Source of the DNA: Cerasicoccus maritimus
GTDB taxonomy: Bacteria; Verrucomicrobiota; Verrucomicrobiia; Opitutales; Cerasicoccaceae
Direction of reading: 5' to 3'
Assembly: GCA_031296935.1 (NCBI GenBank)
Contig: JAVDPD010000008.1
Location: 106,216-170,215 of the forward strand
Length of the DNA: 64,000 nt
Shown: piece after piece, positions 1 through 7,852 of the stretch
Position numbering within the stretch: position 1 is the first letter of the stretch
Layout: every line of letters starts with the position of its first letter
Notes under the pieces: model-generated
What the model was told of the DNA's origin: nothing
The model's database searches: none
The model's input: the letters and a program-made list of their open reading frames with translations, nothing else
Position numbers and translations under genes: made by a program

Positions 1-1208
1 CGGCTGCCTCGGGCGGTGTTGAGACGCTTGATATCGGGGTCTTTCTGGGTGCGCTCGCTGAAGTCGTAAATTTCCTTAACATAACGTTCGTCTCCAAAAT
101 CGAAATCGCCCTGCTGAAAGGGACGCGAGAGCAGCTCGATGGACTCACGATAGAGCCCGCGCAAGAGGACACGCTCCTCGGCGTTATCGCTGTCCTGAAC
201 AAGCCCTAGATCATAGAGCATTTGTTCGAAATGCGCGTTGTCGAGGACGCGATTCATGTCGAGCAATTGAAAATACTCTCTGTAGAAATCGTCTTCGAGT
301 TCTTTCACACAGCCAAAATCCAGCACGTAAAGTTGTTCGTCGGGGCAAATCAGGAAGTTGCCAGGATGGGGGTCGGCGTGAAATTCGCGCAGTTCATGCA
401 CTTGAAAATGGTAGAAATCCCACATCGCCTGGCCAATGCGGTTGCGCGTTTCCTGGCTGGGGTTTTGTTCGATAAATTTATCCAGCGGCAAACCATCTAT
501 CCACTCCATAGTGAGTATACGCTTGCTGGAAAAATCCGGGTAGTATTGGGGAAATCTAACTTCGGGCAAATGTGCGGACTTCGCGGTGAGCTCCTGTGAG
601 CGCTTCAGTTCCAGTTCGTAGTCCGTCTCTTCCAACAGCCTCTCTTCGACCTCCTCGAAATAGTAATCAATCTCCTTGGCCGTTAGCCCGATCATTTTCA
701 TCGCTATAGGTTTCACCAGGCGAAGGTCGGATTTCAGGCTCTGCGAAACGCCGGGGTATTGGATCTTCACCGCAAAAGTCTCGTTATCGAGAGTGGCTTT
801 GTGCACTTGCCCAATGGATGCAGCGTTAACGGCTGACTTGGTAAACGTGTCAAATATCTCGTTGGGGCCTTGCCCAAACTCTTGCTTGAAAGTACGGACC
901 ACGAGCGGGTAGGAGAGCGGCGGCGCTGAATATTGTGCCTGCGCAAACTGCTCCTGATACGCGGCAGGCAGGATATTCTGGTCGATGCTCAGCATTTGCG
1001 CAACTTTGAGCGGTCCGCCTTTGAGCTTGCTGAAGGCCGAGTAGGTTTCCTCTGCATTCTCCTCGTGCAACTTCGCGCGGTCATCCTGCCCGGTGGCAAT
1101 TTTCTTTCCATAGTACTTTGCGTAATTGCCGCCGATTTTTGCGCCGGTTTTTACGAGAGATGCGGCACGCGTCAGTTTGTGCTTAGGGATGGAGCGTTGT
1201 TCCTTCAT
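1..1208 (-). CDS. UbiB/AarF (ABC1/ADCK) family kinase-like protein, 3' end outside window
   Basis: About 402 residues are visible from an ATG at 1208; the C-terminus lies beyond position 1. Members of the UbiB/ABC1/ADCK family are atypical protein-kinase-like ATPases linked to isoprenoid quinone synthesis. Visible hallmarks are a KxGQ-like segment KGGPLKVAQ near residue 63, the alanine-rich loop AASIGQVHKA near 129, the ATP-binding lysine in FAVKIQYPGV (K148), the catalytic stretch HADPHPGNF near 277 and DFG near 297. The TetR-like gene lies upstream on the same strand with a 129-base gap, so the two may be co-transcribed. Family membership is clear. A direct role in ubiquinone or menaquinone synthesis is inferred from the family; no quinone biosynthesis gene is adjacent. 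Confidence 0.9.
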   Translation of the reverse strand, partial: MKEQRSIPKHKLTRAASLVKTGAKIGGNYAKYYGKKIATGQDDRAKLHEENAEETYSAFSKLKGGPLKVAQMLSIDQNILPAAYQEQFAQAQYSAPPLSYPLVVRTFKQEFGQGPNEIFDTFTKSAVNAASIGQVHKATLDNETFAVKIQYPGVSQSLKSDLRLVKPIAMKMIGLTAKEIDYYFEEVEERLLEETDYELELKRSQELTAKSAHLPEVRFPQYYPDFSSKRILTMEWIDGLPLDKFIEQNPSQETRNRIGQAMWDFYHFQVHELREFHADPHPGNFLICPDEQLYVLDFGCVKELEDDFYREYFQLLDMNRVLDNAHFEQMLYDLGLVQDSDNAEERVLLRGLYRESIELLSRPFQQGDFDFGDERYVKEIYDFSERTQKDPDIKRLNTARGS

Positions 1209-1337
1209 GCGTGAATCAACGAAAGCGTATCGCGGCGATTTCGCAAGCTGCTCAGAACGAATGCAACTCGTCCTACAATAATAAACCTTTCACCATTCCC
1301 TGATCAACGACCGGCAGTAGGCATTTGGGCGGGTAGC

Positions 1338-1991
1338 CTAGCTTGCTTTCAAGTTGCCAAGGAGGAAGCGGACCAGATCAAAGGCACTGTCTACTACCTG
1401 AGCTCCAATCAGATCAAAACCCAGAGTCACGGATTTCTCGATTAAAGCGTCTGTTCGTTGGAATTGCTCGCTCTCATCCTTGAGCCAGAAATCAACGATA
1501 AAGAGGAATTGCGCATAAACCAAACCTGGGTAAGCTTGATTGAGCTTGCCGCGAGAAGGGACTTCCTGCGTGCTTTTTGCTTCGTCTAAGAGCGGCTTAA
1601 CGTATCCCAGAAATGCGTCTCGAAATTTTGCGAGACAGCTTGGACAAACCGCGAGCTGCATACCAGGATAGCGGAGGAGCATGAAGGAACGGTAATCCAG
1701 TGCTCCTTCCAGGAAAGTATAGTAGAATGCTGCGAGCTTCTGTTGCGCTGGATACTCCTGGTAGTCGGCATCGGCTTCGAGCGCAGCGACCGTGTCGCTG
1801 ACCAGAGATTGCCACACTTCGCCCTCTAACGAATCGAAATTGGCAAAGTGGGCATAGAAATCCTTTTCGGAAACACCCTGGTTCTTGGCGAAACGACGGA
1901 TGCTGGCAGGAGGCTCGCCTTCGTCGAGCAGGTGATCGAGATATGCGTCAATCCACGCAGAACGAGATTTAGTGGCAGCTTTTTTAGGCAT
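1338..1991 (-). CDS. TetR-like transcriptional regulator
   Basis: This 217-residue protein has the TetR layout. A short N-terminal helix-turn-helix of about 60 residues (RRFAKNQGVSEKDFYAHFAN, with the usual tyrosine/phenylalanine after the recognition helix) is followed by an all-helical ligand/dimer domain. It contains a CPSC pair around residue 116, which may be structural or redox-sensitive; that is a guess. It sits directly upstream of the UbiB/AarF-family gene on the same strand and probably controls it or shares its promoter. TetR-type genes next to AarF genes are familiar from Bacteroidetes, which supports a functional pair. The ligand is unknown. Confidence 0.75.
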   Translation of the reverse strand: MPKKAATKSRSAWIDAYLDHLLDEGEPPASIRRFAKNQGVSEKDFYAHFANFDSLEGEVWQSLVSDTVAALEADADYQEYPAQQKLAAFYYTFLEGALDYRSFMLLRYPGMQLAVCPSCLAKFRDAFLGYVKPLLDEAKSTQEVPSRGKLNQAYPGLVYAQFLFIVDFWLKDESEQFQRTDALIEKSVTLGFDLIGAQVVDSAFDLVRFLLGNLKAS

Positions 1992-2209
1992 ACTGCAAAT
2001 TAGGCCAGTCTGGCAGCGAACTCAAGGCTAGCTATCGCTTTTTGCACGCAAGACACGTAAAGACGCTGCCTCAAGATGGTGTTGAATCTGTATACAAAAT
2101 CTTGTCGCGCGCTTGTATCCCATTCCTTCACTGAGGGCACTTCGATTAAGCTAATGATTAGAGCCCAACGGTCGTTTTAATATTTGGCTATTAAAAAGCT
2201 CATAACTTG

Positions 2210-2236
2210 CAATTAGGCGCAAAAGCCCACTAATTG
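2210..2236. promoter_or_regulatory. Inverted repeat upstream of the nsrR-like gene
   Basis: CAATTAG at 2210-2216 is mirrored by CTAATTG at 2230-2236, 24 bases before the ATG of the Rrf2-family gene. The region is AT-rich and lies between the divergent tetR-like and nsrR-like genes. The geometry, about two helical turns between half-site centres, fits an operator for a dimeric regulator, perhaps autoregulation. It does not match the known NsrR box closely, so the assignment is tentative. Confidence 0.35.
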
Positions 2237-2259
2237 AACATCCCTTTGCGATTATATAT

Positions 2260-2697
2260 ATGGAATTGACCGCGTTTACAGACTACTCGCTGCGTGTGCT
2301 AATGTATTTAGCACGCGAAGAGGGCCTGCAATCCTCTATTGATGAGCTTGCGGAGTACTACGGCGTTTCGCGACATCACATAGCAAAAATTAGCGGGCGT
2401 TTGGCGAAGGCTGGATATTTAAAGAACTCGCGTGGCAAAAATGGGGGAGTATCTTTGGCCTTGCCTCCAGAAGATATAAATCTAGCCGAGGTTGTGCGCT
2501 GTACTGAACCGCATTTTAATCTCGTCGAGTGTTTTTCAAGCGAAGAGAGTAGCTGCCTGTTGAACAATTGCTGCCGCTTAAAGGGTATTTTGTATGGCGC
2601 GCGTGCACAATTTTTTAAGCACTTGCAAAAATATACGCTTGCAGATGCCGTTGCGGGTGGATGGCCCAAAGATGAATTGAGCAGTCAAACACACTAA
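2260..2697 (+). CDS. nsrR: Rrf2-family regulator, NsrR-like nitric-oxide sensor
   Basis: This 145-residue protein begins MELTAFTDYSLRVLMYLA, the typical Rrf2/NsrR N-terminus, and has a winged helix-turn-helix (VSRHHIAKISGRLAKAGYL, residues about 36-54) followed by GKNGGVSLA. Cysteines C91, C99 and C104/C105 match in number and place the three iron-sulfur ligands of NsrR, which binds a [Fe-S] cluster and loses DNA affinity on nitrosylation. That the neighbours downstream are a Tll0287-like heme lipoprotein, a cytochrome, a group 1 truncated hemoglobin and a NirB-like protein strengthens NsrR over IscR or RsrR. It is probably the local regulator of this island. Length is normal for the family. 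Confidence 0.8.
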   Translation: MELTAFTDYSLRVLMYLAREEGLQSSIDELAEYYGVSRHHIAKISGRLAKAGYLKNSRGKNGGVSLALPPEDINLAEVVRCTEPHFNLVECFSSEESSCLLNNCCRLKGILYGARAQFFKHLQKYTLADAVAGGWPKDELSSQTH

Positions 2698-2797
2698 GTC
2701 CCCTGCGTTAGCCACCATAGATATAGGAGCATGAAGTCGATTCATGCCCTGTATGCAGGATTTACGCATTAAAAATAGTGATGAACGTTGATCGTTT

Positions 2798-2830
2798 CCT
2801 TAAAATGGCACCACGAGTGCTATTTTAAGG
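2798..2830. promoter_or_regulatory. Long inverted repeat between nsrR-like gene and heme lipoprotein gene
   Basis: Arms of 14 bases (CCTTAAAATGGCAC at 2798-2811 and its near-complement at 2817-2830, one mismatch) surround a 5-base loop, 39 bases before the ATG of the downstream lipoprotein gene. There is no T-run after it. Either it terminates the nsrR-like transcript weakly or it is an operator in front of the heme-protein genes. A second small inverted repeat (TTAGCC/GGCTAA, 2832-2852) follows immediately. Confidence 0.45.
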
Positions 2831-2869
2831 ATTAGCCATTTCTTGCGGCTAAACATCATCTGACGTATC

Positions 2870-3472
2870 ATGAAGAAAACGATCATCATCACCATTGCGC
2901 TCGGCTTGAGCGCAATTACCGGCTGGCTCGCTACCGGCTGCTCCAAAACAGAAATCGTGGAAGTTGCCCCTCCGGGTGTTTCCTTTGAAAAGCTAACCGA
3001 CGCACTTCACATGGTGCTCGAAAACGACCGCACGGTTTACACTCAGAAAGTGGTGAATCGACTGGTCAAAGAAGATAAGGTTATTAAGGCAAGTGAACAC
3101 TGGAGTGAAGACCAAGCTCTGCCATTGCCGGCGCAAATGTTCCGTATGGGCGCAGAGTTGACAGCCAGCAAGGACGCCTGGTTTAGCTATTCGCTGCAAT
3201 CTCTCTGGCCAATCAACAAGTCGAATGCCGCTGGGCAAACGGAAGTCGAAAAGAAGGGCCTTGAGTTTGTGGCTGCTAACGGTGGGGCTGAGCCATTCTA
3301 TGGCCAGGAAACCCTGGGCGGTCAGAATTACTTCACCGCAGTGTATGCCGATGTCGCTGTAGCGCCCGTTTGCGTATCTTGCCACAATGAGCATAAAGAC
3401 AGTCCTAAGACTGACTTCAAGCTCGGTGACGTAATGGGTGGCGTTGTGATCCGCATTCCGATGGATTCCTAG
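2870..3472 (+). CDS. Tll0287-like (DUF3365) heme-binding lipoprotein
   Basis: This 200-residue protein starts with a lipoprotein signal peptide (lipobox LATGC, C24) and so is probably anchored facing the periplasm. The body fits the Tll0287-like/DUF3365 family: the single c-type heme motif CVSCH (C168, C171, H172) is near the C-terminus, followed by a segment ending in GDVMGGVVIRIPM. Family members are small heme domains thought to sense redox state or gases, often as the sensory part of larger receptors; here the domain stands alone. It lies 9 bases before a mono-heme cytochrome c lipoprotein and is probably co-transcribed with it. Its role as an NO or redox sensor versus an electron carrier cannot be decided from sequence. 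Confidence 0.75.
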   Translation: MKKTIIITIALGLSAITGWLATGCSKTEIVEVAPPGVSFEKLTDALHMVLENDRTVYTQKVVNRLVKEDKVIKASEHWSEDQALPLPAQMFRMGAELTASKDAWFSYSLQSLWPINKSNAAGQTEVEKKGLEFVAANGGAEPFYGQETLGGQNYFTAVYADVAVAPVCVSCHNEHKDSPKTDFKLGDVMGGVVIRIPMDS

Positions 3473-3480
3473 TTGCCGCA

Positions 3481-3906
3481 ATGAACTTTGCGAAGCATAG
3501 CCTGCTTCTCACTGGATGTTTGATCCTGGTCGCTCTGTTCTCTTTGAATGGATGCGGCCAGGAGAGGACACCAGTGGTGGAGTCACCGGCAACAGTAGAG
3601 AAGCCCAAGCCATTCGATCCGATGGCGCTTACCCTTAGTGATCCTAAGCTAATCGAAGGGCGCGAACTATGGGTTCCGCGCTGCGGGCAATGCCATACAT
3701 CCGGACTCGGCGGCGCGCCTAAAATCGGTGACAAGGCCGCTTGGGCCTCGCGCATCGCACAAGGCAAAGAGGTGCTTTATGAGCACGCGATTAACGGATT
3801 TTCCGGCCCGCAAATGCTGATCATGCCAGCCAAGGGCGGCTTCACCGAATTAACTGATGAACAAGTCAAACTGTGCGTGGATTTTGTGGTCCATGCCAGC
3901 CAGTAA
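3481..3906 (+). CDS. Mono-heme cytochrome c lipoprotein (class I, c5-like)
   Basis: This 141-residue protein has a lipoprotein signal (SLNGC, C25), a short proline-rich linker, and a class I cytochrome c domain with CGQCH (C68, C71, H72). A likely distal methionine lies in the MLIMPAKGG stretch. The motif TDEQVKLCVDFVV near the C-terminus matches the last helix of small cytochromes such as c5. It is expected to shuttle electrons in the periplasm while tethered to a membrane. Only 8 bases separate it from the heme lipoprotein upstream and 29 bases from the truncated hemoglobin downstream, so the three probably form one transcript. Confidence 0.85.
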   Translation: MNFAKHSLLLTGCLILVALFSLNGCGQERTPVVESPATVEKPKPFDPMALTLSDPKLIEGRELWVPRCGQCHTSGLGGAPKIGDKAAWASRIAQGKEVLYEHAINGFSGPQMLIMPAKGGFTELTDEQVKLCVDFVVHASQ

Positions 3907-3935
3907 CCAAAACAACCTAAGCTGATAAATTACCA

Positions 3936-4313
3936 ATGAGCACTATCTATGATAAACTTGGCGGCGAGCCCGCCATCGATGCCGCAGTGGATATCTTCTA
4001 CGTGAAGGTTCTCGCGGATGACCGCATCAAGCACTTCTTCGTAGGTGTGGACATGGACAAGCAACGTGACCACCAAAAGAAATTCCTTACCTTCGCATTT
4101 GGCGGGCCTAGTAACTATTCTGGTCGCAGCATGGGCCCAGCCCACGCTAAGTTGGTTCAGGACATGGGCCTCAACGACACCCACTTCGACGCAGTGGTGG
4201 AAAACCTTGCTGCAACCCTTACTGAACTAGGCGTGCCGGATGAGCTCATCGGCGAAGTCGCTGCGGTCGCTGAGAGCGTTCGCGCCGACGTTTTAGGTAA
4301 GGCAACTGCTTAA
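3936..4313 (+). CDS. glbN: Group 1 truncated hemoglobin (trHbN)
   Basis: This 125-residue cytosolic globin matches group 1 truncated hemoglobins. It starts with STIYDKLGGEPAIDAAVDIFY, places a tyrosine at the B10 position (Y22), phenylalanines at the CD1 region (F34/F35), the double-glycine FGGPSNYSGRSM segment, and the proximal F8 histidine in PAHAKL (H70), followed by HFDAVVENL. trHbN proteins oxidise NO to nitrate with bound O2 or handle nitrite. Position after an NsrR-like regulator fits NO detoxification. The 195 bases that follow carry two hairpins and no gene, so this probably ends the first transcript of the island. Confidence 0.9.
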   Translation: MSTIYDKLGGEPAIDAAVDIFYVKVLADDRIKHFFVGVDMDKQRDHQKKFLTFAFGGPSNYSGRSMGPAHAKLVQDMGLNDTHFDAVVENLAATLTELGVPDELIGEVAAVAESVRADVLGKATA

Positions 4314-4345
4314 ATCGAATCGACATTTTTCCCGCCGCGCCCTTC

Positions 4346-4366
4346 ACCGCCATGAATGGTGGCGGT
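4346..4366 (+). terminator. Hairpin after the truncated hemoglobin gene
   Basis: ACCGCCA (4346-4352) pairs with TGGCGGT (4360-4366) around a 7-base loop, followed by TGTTAATTGT. Position 33 bases after the stop fits a rho-independent terminator, although the T-tract is weak. Confidence 0.5.
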
Positions 4367-4389
4367 TGTTAATTGTAGTCAGCATTTGG

Positions 4390-4413
4390 CCCGGGGCGTT
4401 TATGCGCTCCGGG
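4390..4413 (+). terminator. Strong GC-rich hairpin before the NirB-like fusion gene
   Basis: CCCGGGGCG (4390-4398) pairs with CGCTCCGGG (4405-4413), nine pairs including one G-T, with a 6-base loop. No T-run follows. It may be a second terminator or a leader structure upstream of the fusion gene at 4509. Confidence 0.45.
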
Positions 4414-4508
4414 TCATAGATGCCATGTTGCCATATGCATTCCACCCACAACTCTAGCATTTCACTGAACGCGACCGTCTTTGCCGGTTTTGCGGTTTTT
4501 GGGCTGTA

Positions 4509-6479
4509 ATGGATATAAAACCGCCAGCGGAAGACCCCATTGTAATTATTGGCAATGGCATGGCGGGCTGGCGGCTGTGTCAGCAGTTAGTCGAGCGCGG
4601 GGTTAATCAGAAGCGCCGCATTATTATTTTCGGTGAAGAACCCCGCCCGGCGTATGACCGCGTCAACCTGACCAAAGCATTTTACCTCGACGACCCAGAC
4701 GAATTACTCTTGGCCAAGGCGGAATGGTATGAGAGTAACGGCATCGAACGCCGTCCAACGCGACACATCATCTCGATCGATCGCCAAGCTAAAACCCTGC
4801 ATGACAATCAAGGCGATTTAACGGCTTACGGGGATTGTATTCTGGCAACCGGCAGTCGGCCGTTCATTCCCAATGCGGAAGGCGTGAAGTCGCCAAAAGT
4901 CTTTGTTTATCGGACATTGCAGGACATTCAAAGCATCAAGGCGGTTGCAAAAAAGGGGCAGAGCTGCCTCGTGATTGGCGGTGGGCTGCTCGGGCTGGAA
5001 GCAGCCGACACGATGCGCCGCATGGGCTTGGAAACGTGCATTGTCCACAGCGCGAACTGCTTGATGAGCCGTCAGCTCACGCCCGACAGCTCGAGCTATT
5101 TGCTGCGCGAAGTAGCTCAGCGTGGCATCAGCGTGCGACTGATCACTCGAACTAAGGAGATTCAGCCAACCGAAGGCAGGCTCCGCGTCAGCTTTGACCA
5201 AGGTGAGCCTATGGACGTGGACCTCGTGGTGCTGGCGGCAGGCATACGCCCACGCGATGAGCTCGCGGTGCAGGCGGGTTTGGCAGTCGGCGTGCGCGGT
5301 GGGGGCGTTATAATTGACGATGCGCTGGCGACGGCGGATCCCAACATTTTTGCGATTGGCGAGTGCGTATCGCATCATGGCGTTATTTACGGTATCGTAG
5401 CACCTGCCTATCAACAAGCTGATGTTTTGGCGGCCAGGCTTGCGGGTAAAAAAGAATTTTACCGCGGCAGTGACCATTCTTGCCGACTCAAACTGCTAGG
5501 TATCGAAGTCAGCGTGTTTGGCGACTTCATGGGAGAAGGTACGACGCATGTTTATCGTAGTGAAAACTGTTACCGCGCCCTCGTCACCCGCTTGGGGCAC
5601 ATCGTCGGCGCGACGATTGTTGGCCCTTGGGACAAGGCGATGCTGGTCGAACGTGCGGTTCGCGAAAAGCGCTCTATTTCCCAGCGAGTCGCTGAGGCCT
5701 TTGTTCGCGACGGTGAAATTTTCAACGATCCAGCGGAAAGCTCGGTGCTCAATTGGCCGGATAGCGCGCTGATCTGCCACTGCACGAACACCAACTGCGG
5801 CTCACTACGCAAGGCAGTGGCGGGTGGCTGCTCAACGGTCAAGGCCTTGGGGGCGGAAACCGGGGCAGGGCGGGTCTGCGGCTCTTGTCTGCCACAGCTC
5901 GCGGAGTTTGTAGGGGAAGACGCGCAGGCATTGGCTGCGGCTGGCGCGCCACGCGGCAAGTGGCTGCTGATCATTTCGGCGGTTCTTGGCTTGGTGTTGG
6001 CATTGACGATTTTTTGTGCACCAGGGCTCCCCGCAGCACAGAGCGTGCAGGGCAGCTACTATCAATTGACACAGATTTGGACCGACTCGCTGACGAAGCA
6101 AATCACCGGCTACAGCTTGGCGGGCGTCTCGGCCATTGCGCTGCTGCTCTCGGCGCGCAAGCGGATTAAGTTTCTGTCCTTTGGGAACTACGGTTTCTGG
6201 CGTGCTGCGCATTCCTGGCTGGGAGTGACCACCATCGCCATCCTCTTTTTCCATACCGGAATGCACCTGGGAGAGAACCTGAATTTGTGGCTGATGATTT
6301 GTTTCCTCGGGTTGAATCTGGCAGGCGCACTGGCAGCAATTGCGGTGGCTGCCGAGAAGCGCATCGACGGCTACCTTGGCATGCGCATGCGACGATGGGC
6401 TCTCAAATCACACCTTTTGTTTTTTGCACCATACCCGATCCTGCTCGGGTTTCACATCGCTAAGGTTTACATCTATTGA
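4509..6479 (+). CDS. NirB-like FAD/NAD(P)H oxidoreductase with BFD [2Fe-2S] domain fused to a bis-heme b membrane domain
   Basis: The 656 residues fall into three parts. Residues 1 to about 410 are a pyridine nucleotide-disulfide oxidoreductase like the N-terminal half of NirB: FAD motif IIGNGMAGWRL near 12 and NAD(P)H motif VIGGGLLGLEAAD near 155. Residues 420-470 are a BFD-type domain with four cysteines placed for a [2Fe-2S] cluster (C423, C425, C457, C460). Residues about 485-656 form roughly five membrane helices. Two of them each carry a histidine pair spaced H-x13-H (H568/H582 and H635/H649), the arrangement that holds two stacked b hemes in ferric reductase, NOX and cytochrome b. The siroheme/[4Fe-4S] catalytic half of NirB is absent, so this is not a nitrite reductase by itself. 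It overlaps the start of the eleven-heme cytochrome gene. The inferred role is electron transfer between cytosolic NAD(P)H and the periplasm. Confidence 0.85.
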   Translation: MDIKPPAEDPIVIIGNGMAGWRLCQQLVERGVNQKRRIIIFGEEPRPAYDRVNLTKAFYLDDPDELLLAKAEWYESNGIERRPTRHIISIDRQAKTLHDNQGDLTAYGDCILATGSRPFIPNAEGVKSPKVFVYRTLQDIQSIKAVAKKGQSCLVIGGGLLGLEAADTMRRMGLETCIVHSANCLMSRQLTPDSSSYLLREVAQRGISVRLITRTKEIQPTEGRLRVSFDQGEPMDVDLVVLAAGIRPRDELAVQAGLAVGVRGGGVIIDDALATADPNIFAIGECVSHHGVIYGIVAPAYQQADVLAARLAGKKEFYRGSDHSCRLKLLGIEVSVFGDFMGEGTTHVYRSENCYRALVTRLGHIVGATIVGPWDKAMLVERAVREKRSISQRVAEAFVRDGEIFNDPAESSVLNWPDSALICHCTNTNCGSLRKAVAGGCSTVKALGAETGAGRVCGSCLPQLAEFVGEDAQALAAAGAPRGKWLLIISAVLGLVLALTIFCAPGLPAAQSVQGSYYQLTQIWTDSLTKQITGYSLAGVSAIALLLSARKRIKFLSFGNYGFWRAAHSWLGVTTIAILFFHTGMHLGENLNLWLMICFLGLNLAGALAAIAVAAEKRIDGYLGMRMRRWALKSHLLFFAPYPILLGFHIAKVYIY

Positions 6480-7825
6480 TGCTCAACTTCCTCAAAGGTA
6501 ATTGGTATTGGATGCTCGGAGTCACCGCGCTGGCGGGCTATCTGGGCTTTGCGTTGCAAGGGGGCGCTGAGCAGGTCCTGATGCCGGGCATAACCACGCA
6601 TGGGCATTATCAAATTGAACTCGATTGCGCAGCCTGCCACACGCCCAATATGGGCGTAAAACAGGAGTCTTGTAACGAATGTCATGCCGAGGAACTGGAG
6701 CGCGTGGATGACTCGCATCCGGTCATTAAATTCAAAGACCCGCGCAACGCCGAGCGTTTAGCGCACCTGGACGCCCGCTACTGCATTACCTGTCACCGTG
6801 AACATCAGCCAGAGCTCACGACACCAATGGGCCTCACGTTGCCAGCTGACTACTGCTACCACTGCCACCAGAATATCGCTGAGGAACGGCCGACCCACGT
6901 TGGTTTGGATTTTGACTCATGCGCCACTTCCGGCTGCCATAATTTTCATGATAACACTGGCCTTTATGAGCGTTTTCTGGTCGAGCACCTAGACGAGCCC
7001 GACTTCAAGCCCGATGCCTATCTGCGTGTGCGTGACTACTACCTGACGCACTTTGGGGAACGCGGTGAAGCCCTGGAGCAAGCCCGCGCGGAATATCCTC
7101 ATGAGTTAAAAGTTAGCCAGGATATTCTACATGACTGGTCGGCAACTTCGCATGCCGCCGCCGGGGTGAATTGCCGCGCTTGCCATGACATGCCCGACGC
7201 TGAGACCGGGGTAATGGTGTGGGTCGACAAGCCCAATTATGAGTCCTGCCAGAAGTGCCACGATTACGAGGTAAAGGGCTTTCTGGAGGGCAAGCACGGC
7301 ATGCGATTGGCGCACGGAATGAGCCCGATGACGCCCGGCATGGCGCGTCTGCCGATGAAGCCTGAGTCTGCGCATTTCGAACTCTCATGCATGTCTTGCC
7401 ACAGCAGCCATGAGTTCAACACCACCTTCGCAGCGGTGGACGCCTGTCTGCAATGCCACGACGACCAGCACTCAACCGCCTACAAGAATTCACCACACTT
7501 CCAGCTGTTCACGCAAGCCGAGGATGGCCTGCGCACACCTGATGAAGCCGTTTCCTGCGCCACTTGTCACTTGCCGCGCGTTGAGGTGTCGAAGTTTGGT
7601 GAAACGCTGGTCCGCGTGGACCATAATCAGAATAACAGCCTGCGGCCGAACGATAAAATGATCCGCGCGGCCTGCATCAATTGCCACGGGCTTCAATTCT
7701 CACTCGACGCCTTGGCCGATCCTCAGCTGATCCGCAATAACTTCAACGGACAGCCTAAGGTTCACGTCGAAAGCCTCGACATGGCGCGCGAAGAGCAAGA
7801 ACGGACTGAAGCCAGCCGCCGCTAA
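6479..7825 (+). CDS. Membrane-anchored eleven-heme c-type cytochrome
   Basis: About 448 residues from the ATG at 6479, which overlaps the TGA of the preceding gene by one base (an alternative TTG lies one codon earlier). An uncleaved-looking N-terminal hydrophobic helix (WMLGVTALAGYLGFAL) should anchor it with the heme domain in the periplasm. Ten CxxCH motifs are seen (CAACH, CNECH, CITCH, CYHCH, CRACH, CQKCH, CMSCH, CLQCH, CATCH, CINCH) plus one CxxxCH (CATSGCH), giving eleven predicted hemes. The segment from GKHGMRLAHG to CLQCHDDQHSTAYKNSPH recalls the spacing in hydroxylamine-oxidoreductase-type multiheme proteins, but this is only a resemblance. It is translationally coupled to the flavin/cytochrome b protein and is its obvious redox partner. 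The substrate is unknown: nitrite, NO, hydroxylamine or simply electron storage are possible. Confidence 0.88.
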   Translation: MLNFLKGNWYWMLGVTALAGYLGFALQGGAEQVLMPGITTHGHYQIELDCAACHTPNMGVKQESCNECHAEELERVDDSHPVIKFKDPRNAERLAHLDARYCITCHREHQPELTTPMGLTLPADYCYHCHQNIAEERPTHVGLDFDSCATSGCHNFHDNTGLYERFLVEHLDEPDFKPDAYLRVRDYYLTHFGERGEALEQARAEYPHELKVSQDILHDWSATSHAAAGVNCRACHDMPDAETGVMVWVDKPNYESCQKCHDYEVKGFLEGKHGMRLAHGMSPMTPGMARLPMKPESAHFELSCMSCHSSHEFNTTFAAVDACLQCHDDQHSTAYKNSPHFQLFTQAEDGLRTPDEAVSCATCHLPRVEVSKFGETLVRVDHNQNNSLRPNDKMIRAACINCHGLQFSLDALADPQLIRNNFNGQPKVHVESLDMAREEQERTEASRR

Positions 7826-7852
7826 ACCTAATTTTCTAGGCGAGAATGGCGT

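Noticed and set aside
4509-6479. Assimilatory nitrite reductase large subunit NirB
   Set aside because: The N-terminal half fits NirB, but the siroheme/[4Fe-4S] domain is replaced by membrane helices, so it was called a fusion oxidoreductase instead.
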